Origin: Oasisia sp. SBJ-2009
Taxonomy: Eukaryota > Annelida > Polychaeta > Sabellida > Siboglinidae
Assembly: GCA_964017155.1 (NCBI GenBank)
Contig: OZ024855.1
Location: 3,297,190-3,361,189, forward strand
Direction of reading: 5' to 3'
DNA length: 64,000 nt
The notes beneath the pieces were generated by a model, which was not told the origin of the DNA, ran no database searches, and saw nothing but the letters and a program-made list of their open reading frames with translations. Below are positions 36,183 to 49,430 of this stretch, piece after piece; within the stretch, counting starts at the first letter, position 1; each line of letters begins with the position of its first letter. The position numbers and the translations under genes are program-made.

Positions 36183-36819
36183 AGCCGCGGGCGTTCTCGA
36201 GTGCTGGGCCTGACGTCAAACAACTGAAATTTAATTGGAACGGTATGTTAGCGATCCCTGATGGCGCTTTCGATGACCTTGGTCAGCTGAGACTTCTAGA
36301 TCTTAATTATAATCATCTGAAAACAGTGAATCGCAACATGTTCAAACATTTGTCTCGTCTGGAGATATTGATACTTACAAACAACCATCTCGAGACGATT
36401 CCCGGTGACAATTTCGATAGCCTGACTCAGCTAAAGTATCTTAATTCTTAGCAACAACAGCCTGAAGACAATGAGTCACATCATGTTTAGTCACTTTTCA
36501 CGTCTGAAGTTCCTGTCTCTTGAAAACAACACTCGAGACAATTCCCGACGACGCATTCCTTGCACTCGGTCGGTTGTACAACTTGAAACAGGTCAACTCC
36601 GGCCTGTCAACACTAAGTGCGACACTTCTCGGCATTTTGTCACAAATTCATTATTTGTTCCTAAACCGCATGCCACTGGTGTGTGACAGTCAACTGGCCT
36701 GGGTACAGAAATATAAGAAACTGGTACAAGGCACATGCGCTAATCCGCCACTGCTTCAGGTCAACTCGTCAAATCATATGACGTCTCCGAGTGTAATCCA
36801 GACGACACAACAAACACAG
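36183..36819 (+). pseudogene. Gene C exon 1, 3' part (LRRs and LRRCT)
   Basis: Translation resumes as PRAFSSAGPDVKQLKF, matching the PGAFSGVGN region of genes A and B, then about six LRRs (DLGQLRLLDLNYNHLKT, HLSRLEILILTNNHLET, ...). Frameshifts occur near 36,446 and 36,530. The LRRCT follows (PLVCDSQLAWVQKY, GTCANPP) and the donor AACACAG|GTATAC at 36,819 matches the A and B donors. The LRR array is far shorter than in A or B. Confidence 0.85.
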
Positions 36820-37019
36820 GTATACTCGCATTGTTTCATAAATATTATAGCTAATAACCACTTACGGCTAGTAATATTTTGAAAACAAACCTCTCTAATT
36901 TCGAATAGAAACCGTGACATTTCGATGAAATGATGATGACATCAATATAAAACTCCTAACTTACATACTTGTTAAAAAAAAGATGTTTTAAATCGAAATC
37001 TTCGTTACTACATTCCGCT

Positions 37020-37286
37020 GTCTGCCGTTCCGCCCGTCAGTCTGTCTGTCCATTTGAATGTATATGGCTGTATATATCTGTATGTATGTTTGTATGTATA
37101 TCCGTTTGTACCTCTATCTGTCTGCCTGACTGTTTATTTGGTTGTATGTATATCTCTGTCTTTGTGTTTGTCTGGCCGATGTGCTCTGTGTGTCTGTCTG
37201 TCAGTCTGTCTGTCCGTCTGTCTGTCTGGGTGTCTGTCTGTGTGTCTGTGTGTCTGTGTGTCTGTGTGTCTGTCTGTGTGTCTGTG

Positions 37287-37321
<35 letters not shown>

Positions 37322-37690
37322 ATGTATGTCTGTATGTCTGTATGTGTGTGTATGTATGCATGTATGTCTGTTTGTATCTCTGTATCTCTATGTGTCTGTA
37401 TGGTTGTATGTCAGTCTGTCTCTCTGTCCGATTTGCTCTCTGTGGGTCTATCTGTATGTCTGTCTGTCTGTCTGTCTGTCTGTCTGGTTGTACGTCGGTC
37501 GGTCTGTATCTCTCTGTCTGTATGTCATTTTGTTTGTCTGCCTATCTGAACCTGTCTCTGTCTCTGTCTCTCTCGTTCTCCTTCTCTCCCTATCTCTTGC
37601 TCTGTAATTTTCCTTCCCCCTTCTCTCTCAATCTCTCAACCTGACTCTCACTCTCACTCTCACACTCTTCCTTTCACTCTCTCTCTTTAA
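37020..37690. repeat. TCTG/TGTC-rich microsatellite in gene C intron 1
   Basis: Degenerate tetramer tract (TGTC, TATG, TCTC) that keeps several frames open for 135-212 codons; these are low-complexity artefacts. Confidence 0.9.
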
Positions 37691-37763
37691 ATACCTAGCT
37701 TAATCACAGCGATATCGCTTATTTCATAGGTGACACTGGCGCCTGTGTTTACCTATGTCGTAG

Positions 37764-37867
37764 GTAACATGACGGAGTGTCTGCTAACTGCTGACGGTCA
37801 CGACTACCGCGGTCTTGCCCACACGACCAAGTCAGGTCGGATACGTCAACACTGGAATTCACAAGAG
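37764..37867 (+). pseudogene. Gene C exon 2: first half of kringle
   Basis: 104 bp, as in genes A and B, with acceptor TCGTAG and donor GAG|gtagcg. It encodes MTECLLTADGHDYRG and TKSGRIRQHWNSQE. The second kringle cysteine (CQ in A and B) is Arg here, a TGT to CGT change that should prevent a canonical disulfide. Confidence 0.85.
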
Positions 37868-38277
37868 GTAGCGAACATTTCTATCTTACCGAGTAATTCG
37901 TAAAATGTTACTTGTCAAACGTACTGCTAAAATGATGTAATGAGTGTGCGAAATGTAATTGCTATATCCATCATGTTTATTGAATAACATTCATTATTTC
38001 TTTTAAATATTTTGTTTCCCTGGATTTCTTTGATCAGCTTATTTCTATTTTGCTTATTAAGTGTTGATCGTATTTCACAATATTTATATACCCGCGGAAA
38101 TTTAACATCTAATTAAGAATATAGGTAATTGTCAAAACGGCGATAACCTGTTAAAATATGTTACATTGCTGAACTATTAATTAGTTTAGTACTTCAAAAT
38201 AACGTAATGGAAAATTCAGACCGCCATATAGGAGTCTGCTGTACTTTGTGAAGAACTATTCGGCTCTTTCCTTACAG

Positions 38278-38433
38278 CCTCATAGACACGACTGCGCCGC
38301 AGGAGGCAGAGCAAACTACTGCAACAACAACGTCGAAAACACCCCGAGTCATTGTCCGGAGTCAGCGCCCTGGTGCTACACGACCGACCTGACCATGCGC
38401 TGGGAAGACTGCGACATTCCTCGGTGTGAATAA
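38278..38433 (+). pseudogene. Gene C exon 3: second half of kringle
   Basis: 156 bp with acceptor CCTTACAG, encoding PHRHDC, ANYC, PWCYTTDL, WEDC, IPRCE and TAA. It is open and keeps all cysteines, including the two extra ones. A polyadenylation signal AATAAA is at 38,499. Confidence 0.85.
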
Positions 38434-38669
38434 ACTCACACGGCTGCCGCACTACAAAGTGTTCATGATTATCTTCAATATGATATACCTGGTACGGAAA
38501 TAAAAAAAAATCCACGCGGAGTCTTTTAAAGTATTACTCCACCGCGTGATCCATCCTCCGTGTAAATGTGAACGGGAATCATGATTCTGTTACTACAGCA
38601 AATGAACTAAGCCATTTCTCAAGGACACCGTTCGGTGATTTAATAAAAAAATGACAAAATAAAATGTAT

Positions 38670-39420
38670 GTATTTGAAAACATGTTAGATACGGTTTGCT
38701 ACATGTTACATGCAATGTATTGTATTATGTGCATTTTATTCTGACACCAACCTCTAAAGTTATGTTTGGTTGTTTATCAATAATAGCAAACAATTAGTTT
38801 GTTTTGGTGCATGTGTCAACGTATTTGTGACAAATTGTTAGACACGATTTATCCAAGCGGTGTTGTATTGTATGCATTTTATTATGCGATTAATTGGTAA
38901 AAGCTATGTAATGTGTTGGTTTTCAGTAAAAGCAGAACATTAGTTTTTGTGGTGCATGTGTTAAATGTATGTGTGGTAAGGTGTTAAATACGATATTATT
39001 TCGTTTCTGGGGTGCTTATGTAAAATATATATTTGGCAAGATGTAAGATAGAGTTGATCCCAGATATGATGTATTGTAGGAGTTTTCTTCTGACACGAAC
39101 TTCTAAAGTTATGTGCGGATGTTTTCGTAATAGCAGATGTTCTTTCTGGTGATTTTTCAAAATGTACACATGAGAAGGTGTTAAATGCAATAATTTATTT
39201 ATCCCAGATAAATTGAGTTGTATGTATCTTGTGTTCAAAGATTAAGTTTTAATGTTGTGTGTGGTTGGTTTTTTATATTATCAGATGATTCGGTTTTTGT
39301 GCTGCACATGTAACAGCTATATTTGTTAAGATGATAAGTAAGGTTTATCCCAGATATACTATACTGTATGCATTTTATTAGGTAAGATTTAACGGTTATG
39401 CGTATATTTTCAATGTGTAA
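38670..39420. repeat. Degenerate ~145-bp tandem repeat
   Basis: The motif 'aacttctaaagttatg' and its variants recur near 38,745, 38,890, 39,097 and 39,240, followed each time by 'ggtgcatgtg'-like and 'atcccagata'-like sequence. The units are strongly diverged. Confidence 0.6.
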
Positions 39421-40225
39421 CATTATGTTGCATTTAGTTATTTAAATGTTTCAAACAGTGGTCGTTATAAGGGTAAATGTGTTCTTAAAAATAAAAGATG
39501 TTCACCTGAACCAAATAACTTCAGAAAGATTAAATGATATACAACGTCGAATAACTTATCTCGACTAGGAGTCCATAGACTCTGGCTAGAGAAAGGTATT
39601 TCCAAGACGGCCTGGGCTCGACATTGTTCCAGTGACTCACAGGACCTAGCTATTATAACGACAGCCGTTGTACACGTTTGGGAGTTCTTTGATACCCACA
39701 CGTTTGCGTGCATGCGTGCGAGTGTATGTGTGGGTGCTGTGTTACTTGCAAATGCCGTTCTGTCATGTTTTGGTCATCAATAGTTTCGCCTTTGTTAGAC
39801 ATTATTTCGGAAATAACTCAATAAATACACCCAAACATGTGGCAGTTCGACATCCTGTTATGCCAATGCACTGTCAACACGGTACACTCGTGCAAATTAC
39901 TTCATTCAAAACTAAAGGGGCACTGTTCTAGTTCGAATGAATGTCAAATATACACATGTCGGGTCTTTGAAATCCATCATTAAATCATTTTGTGATTCAA
40001 GAGTAAATGTGGTCAGACCACATAAGCCATTTTACTTAGTTTGTGATAGTATTAGATTATATACCAACATCTCACCTCAGAATTAGTATTCCAGTCATGT
40101 ATCATACAAGCGATAGTCACTGATAAAGAAATCGTACCAAAATAGGTTTTTATCTCTAACGGCGAATCAGTGAGGTCTTTCTTAACATATTTGGATGCAC
40201 TAAATTACCTCGAATCATCATCGTA
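39421..40225. other. Stretch with diverged flanking unit
   Basis: 39,950-40,210 is a diverged piece of the 0.85-kb unit of copies A and B ('ctcacctcagaattagtatt', 'atcatacaagcga'). The rest shows nothing recognisable. Confidence 0.5.
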
Positions 40226-40226
<1 letters not shown>

Positions 40227-40312
<86 letters not shown>

Positions 40313-40350
40313 ACACACACACACACACGCACGCACGCACGCACAGACAC
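40227..40350. repeat. (CA)n microsatellite
   Basis: About 80 bp of pure CA followed by CA with GCAC interruptions up to 40,395. Confidence 0.95.
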
Positions 40351-40439
40351 ACACGCACGCGCGCAAATACACGCATAAATACACACACGCAGCCCGCGAA
40401 ATAAAGAATTCCATCTGAAATAATTCAGCACCGTCGCAA

Positions 40440-41050
40440 GTAATGCGCAAAAGAGTATTATTTTAGAAATAATTTAAGTCGCTGTCTTTCTCTGATATGT
40501 CTACATGAATTGAAGTAACATGGAATGAATGAAATGTTGAATTACGGGGTGGTCACTTCGATTGGAAGTCTGCCTTACTTATATGTTGTTGGTCTTTGCA
40601 GTGGGGAAACGTTTTATGTAAAAGTCTGTTTTATGTTGACATCTTTTAATGAAGGTAGCTTCTCTAATACGTGACTGGAATTATATGTCCGAGGAGTTCC
40701 GTCGGTATATCGATTTCTATCACAAATTATGTAAATTGGTGTTTCATCTTGGAGCGATTTTAATAATGACTGGACTACACAATGGTGCAGCGGGAACGTG
40801 TAATGGATTTTACGTAGTTTGTGATATTATTATATATAATAGAAGCTCACTACATAGTTATTATTCCAATCACGTACCGTACCAGCAATCCACGCAATAA
40901 AAGACAAAAAACGCAACACTCTCATGGCGTAAACCTATTAGAGTTAATATAAAGTAAGACAGTTCTACATATACTCGATTTTGTAACGCCAGCGGTTTAC
41001 CCAAACAATAGATTAGGACACCCAACCATCGAAATACTATGACCTACGCC
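40440..41050. other. Stretch with diverged flanking-unit fragment
   Basis: 40,780-40,930 again resembles the 0.85-kb unit ('attattccaatcacgtaccg'). No gene recognised. Confidence 0.4.
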
Positions 41051-41100
41051 ATTGATGAGCTACGCCATTGTAGAGAAACAGAAACATTTAATAAATAAAA

Positions 41101-41394
41101 ATGGTGTGTTGTTATGGACTATCTAAATCTTCGTCCGAAGAAAATGTAACGGCTGCAGAAGTATCTGGATATAGATTCCAGCCGCAAAGACAAAGGCATG
41201 TGTTGGAAGACAGACCAGAGGCGAGTGACCAAGAAAAGGAAGACAAACGGGAAGCTGAACATTCAAAAGACAAACTAGCAGAGATGCTGTCAACTGATGG
41301 CGGTGCCGAATCTATTTGTTGGTGCGGTGACAGGAGTTTGTCTGCTGTCATGAAATGGCTGCAACTCGGCAACACGCAGAGCATGTTGGTGAAG
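41101..41394 (+). CDS. Candidate first exon of a P2X7-C-terminal-like protein
   Basis: An ATG opens a 98-codon frame with a charged, low-complexity middle (DQEKEDKREAEHSKDK) and SICWCGDRS, ending at a consensus donor AAG|GTAAAC in phase 0. The exon at 43,045 joins in frame. Together they would give 144 aa. The Cys-rich centre expected for the P2X7-like domain is absent, and a LINE fragment lies in between, so the gene may be broken. Confidence 0.4.
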
Positions 41395-41806
41395 GTAAAC
41401 ATTAAGTCGTCTATTATTGATATCGCTTACGTATTATTATCCTGAGGTTTGGACTGCGTAATGATCGTATTATTATGACAAGCGAAGTATTATCGCTTAG
41501 CTTGGGCCGCTTCACTGACCTCAGGCTTGCCGCTTTCAACTCTTAGTATGTGTCACTTTTTACGATTTATGGTAATAATGGTTATGGTTTATCATTCAAC
41601 ATAAATTGTATTGAATAGTTCCAATGAAATTAAACGAATCAGGTCCCAAATTGTGTAGGAATGTCTATTGTGGGGAAAACATACAATACCTTGTTTTTGT
41701 GTTTTGCTACACCGCAGGCGTAGACACCCATCACAATTGCAGTAACAGCTATATTGATTAATATATCCGACGAGCTGAAAGATGGTGGCGACAGACACGG
41801 TTACTA

Positions 41807-42688
41807 GTGCATAGAGACATTTACACGAGTTTGCGAGACGTCTACAGAGAAAAGTTAGTAGCTGCTAAATTTTCGTTATTCTGTGAGAAAATACGCGAGT
41901 CTGCCTGTGATGTGAAGGCCTCGTACCGAGTAACGAATGATATCAACGGACGCGAACAACCACCAGTGCTACCCGAATGCAACGACTCTCATGATCGAGT
42001 ATTTGGCGGAACGTTTTCGAGTACATTTCTCCGAAAAGATTATGAATGTCCGCAATACAATGTATAATCTTGACGCCCCACTACCTGTGCTGACCGAAAC
42101 AATTGTTATCTACGCCCGTAACGCCAGCCAGAGTGTCACCTGCAATTACGACAGTCGACGTGTGTGGGTGCCATGTAACGCCTCAGCCGACAGTACGGGA
42201 CATCGGCATTTTCCTGGACAGCGGAATGGACATGTCGATGTCAGACTGCCTACTTCCAACTGCACAACATCGCCAAGATACGCCACTGCCTAACCATTGA
42301 TGCGTGCAAAACAATCGTCCACGGTCTAGTGACATCGAAGCTAGTCTACAGAAATGCAGTGTTATGTGACATCAATGGGCGATTGTTGGAGAAATTGCAA
42401 ATGGCGGCGCGTGTAATTACGCAGCAGCGGCGCCAAACCACGCCAGTGTTGATAGCGCAACACTGGCTGCCATGGCACGTAATATACAAGATACTGGTTT
42501 TGACCACCTTCCAAGCGATGCACAACTTAGCGCCCGAATACAATGCTGACATGTTTACGGAATATACGCCGGGTAGCCAGCTTCGCTCCACTGGAAGCCG
42601 TCTCCTGAGAGTACCACGCCACAATTTAGAACGGTCCGGCCTCTCGTCGATCTCTACGTGCAAATCTGTTTTAAGGCCGCGTTTGTAA
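41807..42688 (+). mobile_element. L2/CR1-like LINE fragment with internal deletion
   Basis: The first part reads YREKLVAAKFSLFCEKI and, after a frameshift, LAERFRVHFSEKI, the linker before RT. The sequence then jumps to the RT thumb and C-terminus: VRDIGIFLDSGMDM, GLVTSKLVYRNAVL, LQMAARVITQQRR, LIAQHWLPWHVIYKILVLT, LRSTGSRLLRVPR. The catalytic RT core is missing. It lies between the two candidate P2X7-like exons. Confidence 0.75.
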
Positions 42689-42689
42689 A

Positions 42690-43040
42690 CTACTTGTATG
42701 GTATTTTATAATGAATTAATTTTATCGGGAATTATAGTTTTGCAATTGTTTTACTTACTTTATTATTAAGTTATTCATATATTTTATAATTTATTTATTT
42801 TTTATTTTATTATTTATTGCTGATATATTTAGCCTATGAACTAGGATTTTTAGAAGCTTTTTTTAATTATATATTTTTTTCATTTAACATTTAGTCTTGA
42901 GAGTACCAAGCCACAATTTAGAACGCTATGTTTGAAATTGGGTGTGGGTCTTGAATGATATATTCTAAATGAAAAGGATAATTGATTCATTTTCATCTTA
43001 TTTACAATGTCATATGTATATTTATCTGAAAACTGTTATT
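42690..43040. other. AT-rich stretch
   Basis: Very AT-rich, with no feature recognised apart from the acceptor at 43,044. Confidence 0.4.
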
Positions 43041-43044
43041 TCAG

Positions 43045-43185
43045 GTTGCTAAGGTAGGCTGCCTACAGGCAGTTTACTGGTGGATTCACGGCAAGTTGAG
43101 CCGAAGGGTTCGTCGAATACTGCCAGCATGCGCCAGCCACCTCATCAGGACAAGGTTCCCTGTCCTCGCTTGGAGAGCTGCATGA
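43045..43185 (+). CDS. Candidate last exon with P2X7-C-terminal-like motif
   Basis: After the acceptor TTATTTCAG, 46 codons in phase 0 read ...AVYWWIHGKLSRRVRRILPAC, then ASHLIRTRFP and a stop. The pattern of an aromatic pair, HGxLxRxxRRxxPxC and IRxxFP matches, from memory, the end of the domain found in P2X7 receptors and many uncharacterised invertebrate proteins. The usual final GF is missing. Confidence 0.4.
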   Translation, partial: VAKVGCLQAVYWWIHGKLSRRVRRILPACASHLIRTRFPVLAWRAA

Positions 43186-43626
43186 GGGAAATCACTTTGC
43201 TCTCGAAGACTTGACTAATGTACAACACGGTTGAGCCGTGCAGTGCGCAGATATTCCATAATCAGGTTTGGCACATTTGCCCCGATCACAGCAATCCGTG
43301 TTGGAACAGTGATTAATGGCAGTGTAACTTTTTCCATCACCATATGGATTGTGTGATTCATCAGCACGGGTAGACGATTATGTCGGACAACTTGTGTTCT
43401 GTTGCGCAACCTCCAGATTAATCATTGTTTCTCGAAAATGACGTCAGCGGTAAAAGTGATGCTTGGGACAGGACATGGCCGGTAGTTTCACGAAATAGCA
43501 GATAACATAAATCGTGCTTCCATTCCTACACTGAATAATATAGTGCTTGCATTAACTGATTAGTATTTAGACAACTTTGAAACTCTTTTCTACATGATTA
43601 TAAACATGTCCTCGTTTATGGTAATT
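43186..43626. other. Stretch up to the duplication boundary visible here
   Basis: No gene recognised. Whether this is inside or outside the duplicated unit cannot be told, as the matching part of copy A would lie left of the window. Confidence 0.35.
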
Positions 43627-45098
43627 TCATTTGATAATCATGTACGAGGTCGTTGTTTTAGTAAACATACATTGGCCAAATTAGTAACCATAATATAAAT
43701 AACAAAACAGTGACCAGGAATTTCACTATCACATTGCACTCCCAATGATCACTTGTTTTGTTGTTCTAATCTTAACGTTTCCTTTTGTTTTTAATGTATA
43801 TACAGTGACTGCATTTTTTTGTATTGTTTATATTATATTTTAATACATTCGGTGATAATGACATGTGCGATTTTATTTTATTTTATCAAAGACAGAGAAG
43901 TTATTCATTAAACAAGTAGCATTATTCATAAGTGTACAAAGTAATTGATTGCAGCTTAGTTTAGTCCCCCATGACACAGTTATTAGGAGTCCATTCAAAT
44001 GCCACACCTCTGTTATCATAGAAATATGAAGCAATACTGCAATTACTATGTGCTACTTTGTGCAGTTTTGTGCAATGTGAAGAGAAGTGCACAAACAAGG
44101 ATTCAAATCCAACTTATCGCAAAAGTCCCATTGCTGTTATGACTGCTGTCATACTCTCATAGAAGTGCTATATCTTGAGACAGGTAACTCTTCCCAGAAA
44201 GCGCCCTGCTATGGTGACTGACTTCAGGCAGGGCTATGAATGCTACTGAAGTTTGCTCCAGATATATCGTCGTATTTTCTTTCTCAACAACTGCAGCGTG
44301 GGCACACGAGTGAAACTGGACATTCCCTGTCCACGTGTGGATGCCATAATATGATGCAGGAGTGACAGCCATCGTTCTCCGTAACCAGTAACAAATGAAA
44401 CCGTAATAATTCATTGCATCATCATCTAATTGGCATTTTGTCTGGTTATTTATATGAGATTACCAAAACGTGACAAACACAGCCTTATGGTGAGAATGCA
44501 GCAGACAATATCAATCAAGTGTATGGACTTTCACTCTATAATTATCTAGAATATAAATTATCTTTTTTTAATTATCACTTACAGGTGATCTAAAAATCTT
44601 ATAAAATATCAAAATAAGCACACAACTTGCAGATAAAATAAGTAGTTTAAATGAAGATACAGCTTAAAACATGCATGCAGCAATTGTCCATGGATTTCAA
44701 ACATTCATTGAATACCACTACCCAGTACACAGTCATACATACTGCTACTCGAGGGTGAAACTAATTATGATGGTTGGGTGTCAAAGTGCATGCAGAAACA
44801 GATGACAGACAGTTCCCTTGAGACAGGTTCAAATGCAGCAACTATAACAGAGTATGTGGCTCAAGGACATTGAAATGCAGCAACTGTAACATAGTCTATG
44901 GCTCAAGGATCGGACTGTAGAGTCACAGCAGGCGTTGCAGCGATCCAGACTGACACAGTATGGAAGGACAACCCATCGTCTCTCGAGACAGACTGAGGCC
45001 AACGACAACATATATACGTAGGCCAATAGCTTGTCGTGATGAGAGATGTCTGGTAGCGTTATGTCTTCTTCGTCCTAAAAGGTGAAGAACCGCTGCTC

Positions 45099-46640
45099 TT
45101 GTTATATTCACGTCTGGCTATTAAATCGTTCGCCTTTCTAAGAACGTATTACGTTAGGAATATTAATCATACAGTTGCTGTTTTTTTTCTATCCAAATGT
45201 AACTCGTATAAGGAAAGGGTTGACACACATTTCATCGACCAACTTTTGGTTGCAGACAGAATAGGTGAAGAACCGCTGCACTTATTATATTCACGTCTGG
45301 ATATTAAATCGTTCGCCTTTCTTAGAACCTATTACCTTAGGAATATTAATCATACAGTTGATAGGTTAACACAAAAAGGTTCTGATTTTGTATGATATAG
45401 CCACACACTCACATGTCGGATCTTTTATGTAGTTTGAGACATAATAACAGTTCACCTCAGAATTCGTATTCCAATCACGTATCATAAAAGCAATCCTCAC
45501 ATTAAGTTGCAAAAAGAAAATAGGTGCATGAGTCATTAACCCTATATCCACTGAAGTGCGCCATGACACATAAGGATGCGCTCAATTTACTCGAATCGTG
45601 AGTCTGCTTGTCGCAACGATTTCGTTGCTTGTGAAGTTTGACTTATCAGAAGCCGGACTCCACCTATATGATACTTTGCCAAGATTGGTAGCAATCTATT
45701 ATTTATTAACATTATTTAAAGGTCCGAAAATCTCAATTTGCGAACAATGTTTGGGCCTTATATATTATTAGCGGTGTTTTCTCACTCCGTTGAACGAGTT
45801 TCAGGATGTTGTCTTTCTCTTGTTTGTTTTCTTTAGAAATACCACTCTTACAATTGCTGTTTCTTGTTCCAAATTTAACTCTTATAAGCAACGGGCTGAC
45901 AAACCTTTCAGCGACGAAAGACAGAAAAGGTGAACAACCTCAGAAAAAAGGTGAAAACCCGCTGCTCTTAATATATTCACGTCTGGCTATTAAATCGTTC
46001 GCCTTTCTTAAAACCTATTACCTTAGGAATATTAATCATACATTTGCTGGGTTTTTTCTCTCCAAATTTAACTCTTACATGGAAAAGGCTGACACACATT
46101 TCATCGACCACATTTTGATCGCAGACAGAAAAGGTGAAGAACCGCTGCTCTTGTAATTTTCAGGCCTGGCTATTGCAATATCCGCCTTTGTTAAATAAAT
46201 GTTTTATTATTTAGCCACACACTCACATGTCGGATCCTTTCTGTAGTTTAAGATATAATAACATTTTACCTTAGAATTGGTGTTCCAATCACGTATCATA
46301 CAAGCAACCCTCACATTAAGTTGCAAAAAGAAAATAGGTGCATGAATCATTAAGCCTATAATCACTGAAGTGCGCCATGGCACATAAGGGTGCGCTCAAT
46401 TTACTCGAATCGTGGGTCTGCTTGTCGCAACGATTTCGTTGCTTGTGAAGTTTGACTTATCAGAAGCCGGACTCCACCTATATGATACTTTGCCAAGATT
46501 GGTAGCAATCTATGATGTATTAATATTATTTAAAAGTCCGAAAATCATAATTTGCGAACAATGTTTGGGTCTTATATAAATTATTAACGGTGTTTTCTCA
46601 CTCCGTTGTAGTAAGAGTTTCAGAATGTTGTCTTTTTGAT
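45099..46640. repeat. Two tandem ~0.85-kb units in copy B
   Basis: This is the copy-B counterpart of 1,472-3,015. It is nearly identical, with a one-base indel near 45,945 relative to copy A that joins the short upstream open frame to the repeat frame. No gene is supported. Confidence 0.75.
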
Positions 46641-47291
46641 CAAAAGGTTTCCTTATTTAATTTGTATGCTATCCGTGTGGGGCTAGACAATGCTGCCACC
46701 TCACGGATACTGTCTAATCCTGCCGTAATTCTTATTTTATAAACAACGGTAAATTTGAATTTTTACTTACTTTTGTGTTAATGTAAGTTCAATGGTGAAT
46801 ACTTTTCATATGATATAAAAAGTATATCGTTATTTTAATTTTTATTTCATAGTTGGCCTGAGAGCCAATCAGCGTCTCTACCCTAATCTGGGGTAAGGCT
46901 GCCCGGATGTAGAAACTTAAGCCCATATACTGTCCAAGGCGGAGCTGAGGGGGCTTAAAAGTGCTGCCACCTCACGGAGTCTGGGTAACCGAGGCTATGG
47001 TAACAGTAGTTCCAGGACCCAGGCTAGCCCTTAAGGCAACGTCATCGTTATTTGGTTTCACGTCATCCATCTTGTGTGTTACGTCATATGGAAGGTATCC
47101 TCGCCCACGAACCTCAAGTCGCCCTAACCTTATACAACTATATAGGCATGTAGACCTATATTAGAGTATATAAGAATAGGGCGTATATAACTATAATGGT
47201 AAACGACTTGAACGCACGTGCGCCCATCGAATAGATTCTGACTGGATAAAGCGGATCCTGACCTTTAGCCACGTAACTGTTTTAATAGATA

Positions 47292-47374
<83 letters not shown>

Positions 47375-48559
47375 TTATATTTATACGTAGAAGAACTGAA
47401 ACGGCATATCGACGTGTGTGGTTGGTAGGCGTGGAGATCACGCGTGCAGAAAAGGCCAGTCTGGCGAAATCGATTTGTTGCGAGCGCACACATTTTACTT
47501 GTCGTTTGAGAGTTCTCTTTGTGCTGAGTATATCACGGTGAAATGGTTATATTTTATAAAGTGGTACTACATTGTTTTCTTGCTATTCATACTAGCTTGT
47601 TTGCGTCAGTACAGGGATTATCTCACTTTTCGCACGAGCATGAATCTGGCTCAACCTCAAGGGGGTTTAAATAGACATATTTGTGTTTGCTGTTGGCGTT
47701 TTAAGAGGGTGGGTCAAACACTTCACCCGTAACTGCCGCTATGAAGGCAATGAGGGTGCTTGGCAAGGGCGTTTCGTCGTAAGGAGTCTTGTTCCATAAA
47801 CGGCTAAGCGGAAGAAGTGGATGCGACTGTTAATTTGTCCTGCAATATAGAGGTCAATAGCAGGTGGAACTTGTTGGGTTGTTCCGTGGAAAGGCTGTTA
47901 TTAAACAATTACTCATGTGCCCTGGATTAGTATTGTTGTTGTTGTTATTGTTGAATACATTTCTGCAATCTTGTTACTTAATATACACTTATACTATGGC
48001 TATTCAACGCAATAAAAAGCCGCACATTGGGTGCCTGTGCCCCTTATGTTTCTGTTGTAGACTGAAGCTTCAATGGCTGCCCTTACATGGCCGTTTGAGA
48101 ACAACCGTTCACCTGCCTTAGCATGCGGTTTAACAACGCTGTATGCACACAGAGTCTGCATCGGAAATAGTATCAATGAACCTATCCATCACGTGACCTA
48201 ATTGTTTAGCCAACTCCGCCAAGCGATCAAAATGGCTGCCTGAACGCGTGTTTTGCGTCGTTTGTTTTGACATTCTGGCTTCAGAATAGTACCTTTATGA
48301 AGGTTGTTAGAGTGTCAAATATATGCTATGTAGTTTCGCAGTTGTAAACAATATATATTGATTGTGACGTAAGCAGATTGTAATGTACTGGATACGCTAT
48401 TTGCGCAACGTCGATGTACGCGGCGATGTCCGGGAAAGTGCATTAATAATAGTGTTCGCATTTAATGTATTATCAACGCAACTACGGTTTGACCTTTTAG
48501 GCATATCACCACGCAGTCATCAACTCGTATAACATAAAATATCATACATCACAAATACA

Positions 48560-49430
48560 CACAAACACAAACCTATTCACAAACATACACACTCACACCC
48601 ACATCCGCACACAGCACCCCCCACACACACACACATACCGACACACACACACACACGCACGCACGCACGCACGCTCGCACGCACACGCACACGCACACGA
48701 ACACGCACACGCACACGCACACGCACACGCACACGCACACGCACACGCACACGCACACGCACACGCACACGCACACGCACACGCACACGCACACGCACAC
48801 GCACACGCACACGCACACGCACACGCACACGCACACGCACACGCACACGCACACGCACACGCACACGCACACGCACACGCACACGCACACGCACACGCAC
48901 ACGCACACGCACACGCACACGCACACGCACACGCACACGCACACGCACACGCACACGCACACGCACACGCACACGCACACGCACACGCACACGCACACGC
49001 ACACGCACACGCACACGCACACGCACACGCACACGCACACGCACACGCACACGCACACGCACACGCACACGCACACGCACACGCACACGCACACGCACAC
49101 GCACACGCACACGCACACGCACACGCACACGCACACGCACACGCACACGCACACGCACACGCACACGCACACGCACACGCACACGCACACGCACACGCAC
49201 ACGCACACGCACACGCACACGCACACGCACACGCACACGCACACGCACACGCACACGCACACGCACACGCACACGCACACGCACACGCACACGCACACGC
49301 ACACGCACACGCACACGCACACGCACACGCACACGCACACGCACACGCACACGCACACGCACACGCACACGCACACGCACACGCACACGCACACGCACAC
49401 GCACACGCACACGCACACGCACACGCACAA
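48560..49430. repeat. CA-type satellite, hexamer only (copy B)
   Basis: The hexamer ACGCAC runs for about 720 bp (48,705-49,428) after a short irregular CA lead-in that matches copy A. The octamer array of copy A is missing and the hexamer array is about 300 bp longer. Open reading frames of 280-334 codons here are low-complexity artefacts. Confidence 0.95.

Noticed and set aside
36969..37644. Cys/Val/Ser-rich open frames in gene C intron 1
   Set aside because: Degenerate TCTG/TGTC microsatellite, open in several frames.
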